The notes beneath the pieces were generated by a model. The model saw only the letters and a program-made list of their open reading frames with translations. It ran no database searches and was not told where the DNA came from. From Pseudomonadota bacterium (lineage in GTDB: Bacteria; Pseudomonadota; Gammaproteobacteria; Natronospirales; REEB76): DNA of 6,916 nt. Position 1 is the first letter of the stretch. Every line of letters starts with the position of its first letter. The position numbers were made by a program, and so were the translations under genes. The stretch spans positions 1-6,916 of the forward strand of contig JAJYBN010000060.1 of assembly GCA_021779005.1 (NCBI GenBank). The letters run 5' to 3'. Below are positions 1-5,339 of this stretch, piece by piece.

Positions 1-633
1 CTGGAGCACAGCCGCAGCGATCTGGAGCAGCGTGTGAGCGCACGCACCCGCGATTTGGCGGAACAGAAGGACGAATTACACGCGCTCACCGAATCACTGC
101 GCAGCACCAACCGGGAGAAGGAGGAGTTGCTGCTCAGGTTGCAGCGTCAGACCCTCGAGGATGGCCTGACCGGCCTGTATAACCGCCGCTATCTGGACAG
201 CCGGCTCGGACTTGAGGTCAGCCGAGCCGAACGCTTCAAACGTGAACTGGCCGTGGTGATGGGGGATATCGACCAATTCAAGGTGGTCAACGACCGCTTC
301 TCGCACATGGTGGGCGATGATGTGCTGCGCGTGATGGCGAACATCCTGCGCGCGCAATGCCGATCCATAGACATCATCGCCCGTTATGGCGGCGAGGAGT
401 TTCTGCTGTGTTTCCCTGAGACCTCGCGCGAGAATGCCGCCGCGGTGTGCGAGAAAATCCGCCGGCAGGTGGAATCCTACGAGTGGGACAGGCTCGAGAC
501 TGGACTGAAGGTCACTATCAGTTTCGGGGTGGCCGCTGCGCCCCCCGGTTATGGGGTCGACACATTGATCGCAGCGGCCGATGAGAAACTCTACGAGGCC
601 AAGCATTCCGGACGCAACCGGGTATGCGCTTAA
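1..633 (+). CDS. Diguanylate cyclase, GGDEF domain (5'-truncated by window)
   Basis: This enzyme makes the second messenger cyclic di-GMP from two GTP. The frame is open from base 1, so the gene begins upstream; a GTG at base 34 is an internal codon within a coiled coil, not a convincing start. Counting visible residues from base 1 (210 in all), residues 1-52 form a charged signalling helix with the LEQRV..RTRDL pattern common between sensor and output domains. The GGDEF domain follows: DGLTGLYNRRYL, then GDIDQFK with metal-binding Asp 89, Asn 97 and Asp 106 for substrate, the active-site signature GGEEF at 130-134, then ISFGVA and the closing LYEAKHSGRNRV. An RSID sequence at 121-124, exactly five residues before GGEEF, fits the RxxD product-inhibition site. 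All catalytic residues are present, so activity is expected. There is no EAL domain downstream. The upstream sensor is not visible, so the signal is unknown. Confidence 0.95.
   Translation: MEHSRSDLEQRVSARTRDLAEQKDELHALTESLRSTNREKEELLLRLQRQTLEDGLTGLYNRRYLDSRLGLEVSRAERFKRELAVVMGDIDQFKVVNDRFSHMVGDDVLRVMANILRAQCRSIDIIARYGGEEFLLCFPETSRENAAAVCEKIRRQVESYEWDRLETGLKVTISFGVAAAPPGYGVDTLIAAADEKLYEAKHSGRNRVCA
603..627. other. Imperfect inverted repeat at convergent gene junction
   Basis: GCAT-t-CCGG, a six-base loop ACGCAA, then CCGG-gt-ATGC can fold into an eight-pair stem with a small asymmetric bulge. It lies in the last codons of the diguanylate cyclase gene and just beyond the stop of the opposing gene, where a shared terminator might be expected. 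Neither strand has a T-run after the stem, so this is not a standard intrinsic terminator. It may slow polymerase or protect an RNA 3' end, or be chance. Confidence 0.3.
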
Positions 634-1958
634 ATCCATAGAACATCCGTAAGTATAAGCATGAATCCCAGTACGAATGTCGTTAAAAGCGCCAGCCAGT
701 AGATGCAACCCAGAAGCAGGAACTTGACCAGCGTTTTAATGAAGGACTGGCGATAATAGAACAGCATGGCAAGAAAGATATAAACAACCATATACCAGCC
801 AACCAAGTCGTTGAAGTAGCGTATCGGCGAGGCCAGCCATAATAAATGCGCGCCTAAAATCCCGGACAGCAGCATGCAGATCATAGCGATGTATATAAAC
901 GCATGATTGTGCAGGGTGAATATCAGATGTTCCATGTAGTAGCGTTTTGAACGTATGTAGAACAGTTTCAATAGCAGTGCGACCAACGGAAGAAACACGA
1001 ACATCATCTTGGGCAGATAAATCTCGAAATCATGGATCAGGCGGTTCATGAATTCAGTCTTGGACACCATGAATTTCTTACCGAATATGGTTCCCGAAAC
1101 TGAACCATTCTCAGCAGCGGTAGCTGATTGTTTGTCTTGTGAGTTGCTGGGAACTTGTTGCATTTGCTTACTGGAATCACTGGGTTTAACACCCACCTTT
1201 TGCGAGTGAGGCGTAATTAACTTGCTTGTTATTTGACAGTTCGCCTCGCCAATACAGTTAAGATTTTTGAATCTGGCTATTTGTGGCGAGGCTGCGGTCC
1301 AAGCGATTAAAAACAGCATGATGCTGCTGAAGATGTAGAGGCGCAGTGGATTGATATAGCGCACACGCCGTCCGGCGGAATATTCGCGCGACAGGAATCC
1401 TGGCCGGAACAGCAGCGGCAGGATGCTGTGGAAGAACTTGGTATCGAAGCCGAAATGGTTGCCGAAGAAATCATTGATGACGCTCCACAGGGGTGCTGCG
1501 TAGGTGTGGTTCTGCTGGCCGCAGTTAGCGCAAAATTTTCCGGTAAGGGGTGCGCCGCAGTTCAGGCACCGCAACGATACCGGATCGGCTATCGTGGTTG
1601 CCGCTGTGGAGATGTCGATATCCGATAATTCCGTGCCGTTTTCATCAAGTATCCGGCGACTGCTGCTTATGCGGTTGCCAAAGCGCGTCTGCGCTGCGGC
1701 GCGCATGCGCGCCGCATGTTCCTTAAAGTAATTCTCGAGTGCGGCGCGATTGGCTAGCGTGTATCGCACCACACGTCGCACCGATGTGTAGACGTTAGCG
1801 GAGGGGATCAGTGTTTTCGGGTGCAGTATGTTTGCATCCAGGAAACCCGGCAGTTGTAGCATGTCATGCACGTGCTGTGTCAGCCAGTGGTCAAGTTCCT
1901 CACTGACGCTCGCAGCCGCATCGACCGTGACTTCATAGATGAGCCCGCTGTCTGCCAT
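630..1958 (-). CDS. DUF4286-DUF3667 fusion, zinc-ribbon multi-pass membrane protein
   Basis: Function unknown. The 442-residue protein has two recognisable parts. Residues 6-105 resemble DUF4286, a small ferredoxin-like-sized domain usually found alone: LIYEVTVD, a WL..HV..ML.LPGFL stretch, RYTL..RAAL..Y, and the ending RFG.RI..SRRIL. Residues 130-222 and the rest resemble DUF3667: a zinc ribbon with CxxC pairs at C131/C134 and C143/C146, then LLFRPGFLSREYSAGRRVRYINPLRLY leading into the first membrane helix (about 206-222). A polar loop of about 90 residues, rich in Ser, Gln and Lys and holding C235 and C241, separates it from helices at about 315-335, 352-374, 385-402 and 406-440. The zinc ribbon is predicted cytoplasmic. 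It starts 33 bp after the fadE stop, so co-transcription is likely. The ATG has no good Shine-Dalgarno sequence, so coupling to fadE translation is possible. GC content of the DUF3667 half, near 45%, is well below its neighbours. Domain names come from pattern recognition. Confidence 0.85.
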   Translation of the reverse strand: MADSGLIYEVTVDAAASVSEELDHWLTQHVHDMLQLPGFLDANILHPKTLIPSANVYTSVRRVVRYTLANRAALENYFKEHAARMRAAAQTRFGNRISSSRRILDENGTELSDIDISTAATTIADPVSLRCLNCGAPLTGKFCANCGQQNHTYAAPLWSVINDFFGNHFGFDTKFFHSILPLLFRPGFLSREYSAGRRVRYINPLRLYIFSSIMLFLIAWTAASPQIARFKNLNCIGEANCQITSKLITPHSQKVGVKPSDSSKQMQQVPSNSQDKQSATAAENGSVSGTIFGKKFMVSKTEFMNRLIHDFEIYLPKMMFVFLPLVALLLKLFYIRSKRYYMEHLIFTLHNHAFIYIAMICMLLSGILGAHLLWLASPIRYFNDLVGWYMVVYIFLAMLFYYRQSFIKTLVKFLLLGCIYWLALLTTFVLGFMLILTDVLWI

Positions 1959-1972
1959 GCGTCTTGATCCGG

Positions 1973-1988
1973 TGAGCTGATGCTCAGC
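1973..1988 (-). other. Two mutually exclusive small hairpins between fadE and the DUF fusion gene
   Basis: The 33-bp gap holds two overlapping inverted repeats: TGAGC-tgat-GCTCA (1973-1986) and GCTGA-tgc-TCAGC (1976-1988), read on the plus strand. They share bases, so only one can form at a time in the transcript. They lie 15-30 nt before the downstream ATG, which lacks a strong ribosome binding site. There is no T-run, so termination is unlikely. A role in coupling or mRNA processing is possible; five-pair stems also arise by chance. Confidence 0.3.
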
Positions 1989-1991
1989 AGA

Positions 1992-4541
1992 CTAGAGTGT
2001 CATCCCTGGGCGGGGATGGTCTGGGGGGAAAGGCTTGGTGCCCAATTCATCCTGAGCGAAATCATCCACTGCGCAGATCTCGATGCTGAGCTCTTCCAGT
2101 CGCCGCAGTTGCCGGGCTTCGCTCTCATCGATGAGGCCGGCTTCATAGGCCGCGTCCACTGATGATGCCCTAGGCGCCAGTTTGAGTTCACCTGCACGGA
2201 TGGCGGAATGGATTTTTTTCTCCACCGGTTCCAGTTTGATGGCGAGTGTGAGTGCTTCTGCGAACATGCCCACCGGGCTGTGCTTGTCGCCGATATAAGT
2301 GTTGTGGGTCAGGCGTTCGCGGGCCGCGCTGGGCGTGCTCATCAGCTCGGCGATGCGGTGGCCGCATTCATCCGGCGGCGCTGAATACATGCGGCCACGG
2401 GTGAAGATCAGGAAACGCAGGATTGCGGCGACCCAGCGGTTGGGAAAGTTGCGCAGGAAACCATGCATCTGTTCCTGCAGACGATAAAGCGCCTGGCGGC
2501 AGGCCCATTCCACCAGCGGCAGGTCTTCACTCTGTTGGCCTTGATCCTCGTAGCGCTTGAGTACCGCGGATGCGATATACATATAGCTGAGCATGTCGCC
2601 GAGGCGTGCTGAGAGTTTTTCCTTGCGTTTGAGTGTACCGCCCAGCGTCAGCATTGCGACGTCTGATGCCAGCACAAACGCGGCGCTGAAGCGGTTGATG
2701 TGCTGGTAGAAACGCCGGGTCGGGCCGTGCACCGGCACCCGCATGAATTTTGCGTTGGTAAGCGACAAGATCAGTGAGCGTGCGGTATTGCTGAGCGCTA
2801 GGCCGAAGTGGCCGAACACCGCATCGTCGAATTGCTTGAGCGCGGCATGTTGTTCACTGACGGCTGCGGCACGCTCTTCATCGTTAGCAGCCTGGACTGT
2901 TGCCGTGTTCGCGTGTTCTGACATGGAAGCAGCGCGCATTTCCTTGAGCACATAGGGGTGACAGCGTATCGCGCCCTGCCCGTAGATCATCAGATTGCGC
3001 GTCAGGATATTGGCGCCTTCTACGGTTATGGCGATGGGGATGGATTCATAACCGCGCGCCAGGTAATTGCGCGGCCCAAGCTGGATGCCCTTGCCGCCAT
3101 GCACGTCCATGGCGTCGTTGCCGACCACACGCGCCATCTCGGTGACATGATATTTTGATATGGCGGCGCATACGGATGGTTGTTCACCCTGGTCGATGGC
3201 GGCGGCAGTCATGGTGCGCACTGCTTCCATGGAATACAGCAGCCCACCCATGCGCCCCAGTACTTCGTCGATGCCCTCGAACTTGGCGATCGGCATATTG
3301 AATTGTTTGCGCACGCGGCTATAAGCGCCGGTGGTATATACACCGAGGCGCGCACCGCCGGAGGTGTTGGATGGCAGAGAGATGGCGCGGCCGGCACCCA
3401 GACATTCCATCAGCATGCGCCAGCCCTTGCCGGCCATCGGCATGCCGCCAATGATGGCATCGATCGGGACGAACACGTCCTTGCCGTAGAGTGGCCCATT
3501 CTGGAACGGGATATTCAGCGGGTAATGCCGCCGGCCGATGCTGATGCCAGGCAAGTTGTGCGGTATCAGTGCAGCAGTTATGCCGTACTCATCCTTGATG
3601 CCGACCAGGTGTTCGGGATCATAGAGTTTGAAAGCCAGTCCGATGAGGGTAGCGATGGGGGCCAGGGTGATGTAACGCTTGTCCCAGTTGAGACGGATGC
3701 CAGTGATCTCCTTGCCTTCCCATGAGCCTTTGCACACCACACCGTAGTCGGTAATTGCGCCGGCATCGGACCCGGCGGTCGGTGAAGTCAGAGCGAAACA
3801 CGGGACTTCTTCTCCGGAAGCCAGCCGTGGCAGATAATGATGTTTCTGCTCGTCGGTGCCATAGCGCAGCAACAGCTCTGAGGGACCGAGTGAATTGGGC
3901 ACCGCCATGACGGAAGCGGCGGTGGCGCTGCAAGTCGCAACCTTCGCCAGGGTCTCGGAATTCATGAGTGCCGAGAATTGTTTGCCACCGTACTGCTTCG
4001 GGATGATATAGGCGAAGAAGCCCTGCTTCTTAAGGAACTCCCACACCTGGGGCGGCAGGTCTCCCCATTCGTGGGTGATCTTCCATTCGTCGAGCATGCC
4101 GCACAATTCTTCTACCGGACCGTCCAGGAAGGTCTGTTCTTCCTCGCTGAGTTTCGGCGCTGGCGTGTCCAGTAGTTTCTTCCAGTTGGGCTTGCCGCTG
4201 AACAATTCGCCGTCCCACCATACGCTGCCGGCTTCGAGTGCTGCAGCCTCAGTTTCGGACATCTCCGGTAGCACCTTCCGGAACACATCCAGTAGCGGCT
4301 TGCTGATCCAGGTGCGACGCAGTTCCTTGATGTTGAGGGGGATGGCTATTGATAGGAAGATGATCCAGAACAACAGCGCCAGCCAGTCAGTACCTTCGCC
4401 GTAGATGGCCCACAGGCTGTAGAGCAGCACGAACACGCCATAGGCGGCGGTGCTGGTCACTAACGACTGTCGCTGGTAAGCGAGTGCCACACTGCCGATT
4501 AGAAAGGCGAGGATCCAGAGGATGGCGATGACGGTTAACAC
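1992..4541 (-). CDS. fadE: Acyl-CoA dehydrogenase FadE, membrane-associated
   Basis: FAD-dependent first step of fatty-acid beta-oxidation: acyl-CoA to trans-2-enoyl-CoA, at the inner membrane. The 849-residue length is close to E. coli FadE (about 814) and far above ordinary acyl-CoA dehydrogenases. Hydrophobic segments at 1-21, 28-47 and 53-70 anchor the protein. The family block GSVWWDGELFSGKPNWKKL (105-123) and LDGPVEELC (139-147) follow. The FAD/substrate region reads CFALTSPTAGSDAG (248-261), then LNWDKRYITLAP (284-295) and IPFQNGPLYGKDVFVPID (344-361). The catalytic base is Glu 508 in PIAITVEGANILTR. Beyond about 520 comes the C-terminal extension (DUF1974/ACDH_C type) specific to this group. 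The start is GTG at 4539-4541 with AGGGA eight bases before it. It sits behind a thioesterase gene and ahead of a DUF4286-DUF3667 gene on the same strand, with a probable own promoter. No missing residues or frameshift are seen. Confidence 0.97.
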   Translation of the reverse strand: MLTVIAILWILAFLIGSVALAYQRQSLVTSTAAYGVFVLLYSLWAIYGEGTDWLALLFWIIFLSIAIPLNIKELRRTWISKPLLDVFRKVLPEMSETEAAALEAGSVWWDGELFSGKPNWKKLLDTPAPKLSEEEQTFLDGPVEELCGMLDEWKITHEWGDLPPQVWEFLKKQGFFAYIIPKQYGGKQFSALMNSETLAKVATCSATAASVMAVPNSLGPSELLLRYGTDEQKHHYLPRLASGEEVPCFALTSPTAGSDAGAITDYGVVCKGSWEGKEITGIRLNWDKRYITLAPIATLIGLAFKLYDPEHLVGIKDEYGITAALIPHNLPGISIGRRHYPLNIPFQNGPLYGKDVFVPIDAIIGGMPMAGKGWRMLMECLGAGRAISLPSNTSGGARLGVYTTGAYSRVRKQFNMPIAKFEGIDEVLGRMGGLLYSMEAVRTMTAAAIDQGEQPSVCAAISKYHVTEMARVVGNDAMDVHGGKGIQLGPRNYLARGYESIPIAITVEGANILTRNLMIYGQGAIRCHPYVLKEMRAASMSEHANTATVQAANDEERAAAVSEQHAALKQFDDAVFGHFGLALSNTARSLILSLTNAKFMRVPVHGPTRRFYQHINRFSAAFVLASDVAMLTLGGTLKRKEKLSARLGDMLSYMYIASAVLKRYEDQGQQSEDLPLVEWACRQALYRLQEQMHGFLRNFPNRWVAAILRFLIFTRGRMYSAPPDECGHRIAELMSTPSAARERLTHNTYIGDKHSPVGMFAEALTLAIKLEPVEKKIHSAIRAGELKLAPRASSVDAAYEAGLIDESEARQLRRLEELSIEICAVDDFAQDELGTKPFPPDHPRPGMTL

Positions 4542-4549
4542 GGGTTAAT

Positions 4550-4554
4550 TCCCT
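4550..4554 (-). promoter_or_regulatory. Ribosome binding site for fadE (sets the GTG start)
   Basis: AGGGA on the minus strand lies eight bases before the GTG at 4539-4541. It supports this unusual start codon, which also places the hydrophobic anchor directly at the N-terminus as in other FadE proteins. Confidence 0.65.
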
Positions 4555-4574
4555 GCTTGTAGTTGTCAGGCAGA

Positions 4575-4583
4575 CCGGCAAAC
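4575..4583 (-). repeat. TTTGCCGG word, copy in fadE leader
   Basis: GTTTGCCGG on the minus strand, between the proposed fadE promoter and start codon, about 30 bases past the predicted transcription start. The same nine bases occur at 5267-5275 and eight of them at 5195-5202 ahead of the peptidase gene. It could be an operator half-site; no matching second arm is visible here. Confidence 0.35.
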
Positions 4584-4618
4584 AGTCATTCACCGATTAC
4601 CAGCGGAAGACACTGAAA

Positions 4619-4647
4619 ACTATACTCCAGCGCAGTCTTGACGTTAA
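4619..4647 (-). promoter_or_regulatory. Candidate sigma-70 promoter for fadE
   Basis: On the minus strand, TTAACG (4642-4647) and TATAGT (4619-4624) are separated by exactly 17 bases, giving four and five matches to the -35 and -10 consensus. Transcription would begin near 4612 and leave a leader of about 70 bases before the fadE GTG. The site is in the noncoding gap behind the thioesterase stop codon, so fadE can be expressed apart from the thioesterase. Confidence 0.45.
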
Positions 4648-4657
4648 GCGCAATCTG

Positions 4658-5092
4658 TCAAACGACAGTGTCGCGCAGCTTGGCCAGCATTTCAGCCGGA
4701 AAGCTTATGGTTTTTTGCGCACCAAAATCGAAATATACGGTACCTGTCTTGGCTTCCGCCAATACGCGCTTGTCGCTGACATGGGTGATGCGGTAATAGA
4801 AAGCACAGCCGCGGCTGCCGAATTCCCCAGCCGCCACCTGGATATGTAAGCGGTCGCCATAGAACGCTTGTGCCCGATAGATGACCGCGGCATCTGCAAT
4901 CACAAAACCCAGGCCATCGGTGCTGATCTCTTCCAGACCCAGGGACTCCAGAAAGCGCCGGCGCGCTTCGTGGATCAGCGTCAGCACGCTGTCGTTGCCC
5001 AGATGATTGCCATAGTTGAGGTCACTGACGCGCACTTCCAGTTCAGTGCTGAACGGGAACGCGCTAGGGAGATGGATAGTCACACGTGACAT
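4658..5092 (-). CDS. Acyl-CoA thioesterase, hotdog fold (4HBT/FadM-YbgC-like)
   Basis: Predicted cytoplasmic hydrolase that splits acyl-CoA thioesters into free acid and CoA. The 144-residue length is normal for a single hotdog domain. Key sequence: VRVSDLNYGNHLGNDSVL at 20-37, a variant of the usual VR..D.D..GHVNN..YL active-site loop, with Asp 24 in the catalytic-Asp position, His 30 and Asn 33, then the central helix LIHEARRRFLESLG (39-52) with Glu 42. The strands VIYRAQAFYGDRLHIQV (70-86) and GCAFYYRIT (95-103) follow the family pattern. No signal peptide. The ATG at 5090-5092 has GAGGA ten bases upstream. It is 116 bp ahead of fadE on the same strand, which suggests a role in fatty acyl-CoA turnover, but substrate cannot be told from sequence. 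Annotation by resemblance; the gene symbol is left open because FadM, YbgC and related groups look alike at this level. Confidence 0.88.
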   Translation of the reverse strand: MSRVTIHLPSAFPFSTELEVRVSDLNYGNHLGNDSVLTLIHEARRRFLESLGLEEISTDGLGFVIADAAVIYRAQAFYGDRLHIQVAAGEFGSRGCAFYYRITHVSDKRVLAEAKTGTVYFDFGAQKTISFPAEMLAKLRDTVV

Positions 5093-5102
5093 AGTGCAGG
5101 TA

Positions 5103-5107
5103 TCCTC
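5103..5107 (-). promoter_or_regulatory. Ribosome binding site for the thioesterase gene
   Basis: GAGGA on the minus strand lies ten bases before the ATG at 5090-5092, slightly long but workable spacing, and supports this start. Confidence 0.6.
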
Positions 5108-5135
5108 GGCAGGCCGGGGTTGTCCCGGACAATCG

Positions 5136-5163
5136 ATGCTACCGCAGGCAGGTATTTAATCAA
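5136..5163 (-). promoter_or_regulatory. Candidate sigma-70 promoter for the thioesterase gene
   Basis: On the minus strand, TTGATT (5158-5163) and TAGCAT (5136-5141) are 16 bases apart, each matching four of six consensus bases. The transcript would begin near 5129 and include the CCGGG/CCCGG hairpin at 5114-5128 in its leader. Plausible but weak. Confidence 0.3.
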
Positions 5164-5194
5164 ACGCTGGAAAGGGTTATGCTGCGGCGCTCAA

Positions 5195-5202
5195 TTTGCC
5201 GG
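5195..5202 (+). repeat. TTTGCCGG word, first copy ahead of the peptidase gene
   Basis: Eight bases identical to those at 5268-5275 and, in reverse complement, at 4575-4582. This copy ends five bases before the TATAAA at 5208-5213, where a regulator could touch a promoter. Binding is inferred only from recurrence. Confidence 0.35.
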
Positions 5203-5261
5203 ACGTCTATAAATCGTGACAGGGTTGCATGGAAGCGTCCGTGTACCTAACTTAGCAGTTA

Positions 5262-5294
5262 ATGCGGTTTGCCGGGAACTTTGGCCTGCCGCAT
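5262..5294 (+). other. Imperfect hairpin in the peptidase leader
   Basis: Outer arms ATGCGG (5262-5267) and CCGCAT (5289-5294) pair perfectly; a three-by-three internal loop is followed by GCC/GGC pairs around a nine-base loop. It lies about 45 bases before the GTG start and 31 bases before the Shine-Dalgarno sequence, and its left half includes a TTTGCCGG copy. It could be an operator-like dyad or a leader RNA stem. No T-run follows, so it is not a terminator. Confidence 0.35.
5267..5275 (+). repeat. TTTGCCGG word, second copy ahead of the peptidase gene
   Basis: GTTTGCCGG here matches nine bases of the reverse complement at 4575-4583 in the fadE leader, and eight bases of 5195-5202 upstream, 73 bases start to start (about seven helical turns). 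It lies inside the left half of the leader hairpin. Confidence 0.35.
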
Positions 5295-5325
5295 GCGCGT
5301 AATCCGCAAAATTTGAATAATACTT

Positions 5326-5332
5326 AAAGGAG
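5326..5332 (+). promoter_or_regulatory. Strong ribosome binding site for the S10 peptidase gene
   Basis: AAAGGAG lies seven bases before GTG at 5340-5342. This near-ideal site decides the GTG start, which also gives a complete signal peptide beginning MLRSK. Confidence 0.85.
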
Positions 5333-5339
5333 ATTCCAC

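Larger units (their letters stand above)
5093..5339. other. Divergent intergenic region between thioesterase and S10 peptidase genes
   Basis: This 247-bp noncoding stretch must hold the promoters of both divergent genes. Leftward, a plausible sigma-70 promoter is visible. Rightward, a TATAAA at 5208-5213 resembles a -10 box but has no acceptable -35 at 16-18 bases, so the peptidase promoter may be activator-dependent or elsewhere. It also holds two copies of TTTGCCGG, a GC-rich hairpin (CCGGG-gttgt-CCCGG, 5114-5128) in the thioesterase leader, and a 33-base imperfect hairpin at 5262-5294. Confidence 0.6.

Noticed and set aside
34..36. GTG as the true start of the diguanylate cyclase
   Set aside because: The frame continues open to base 1 with coiled-coil residues typical of a signalling helix, so the gene most likely begins upstream of the window.
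94..708. 204-codon minus-strand open frame opposite the diguanylate cyclase
   Set aside because: Antisense shadow of a clear GGDEF domain; composition is unlike a real protein and it runs across the end of the opposing real gene.
3180..3725. 181-codon plus-strand open frame opposite fadE
   Set aside because: It lies wholly antisense to the well-supported FadE active-site region, is rich in His, Ala and Gly as expected from a GC-rich complement, and shows no recognisable domain.
4655..4668. CTGTC-aaac-GACAG inverted repeat over the thioesterase stop codon as a terminator
   Set aside because: Only five pairs, no T-run on either side, and it overlaps coding sequence; too weak to call a terminator.
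5208..5213. TATAAA as a full promoter for the peptidase gene
   Set aside because: No acceptable -35 hexamer is present at 16-18 bases upstream, so only a -10-like match can be stated.
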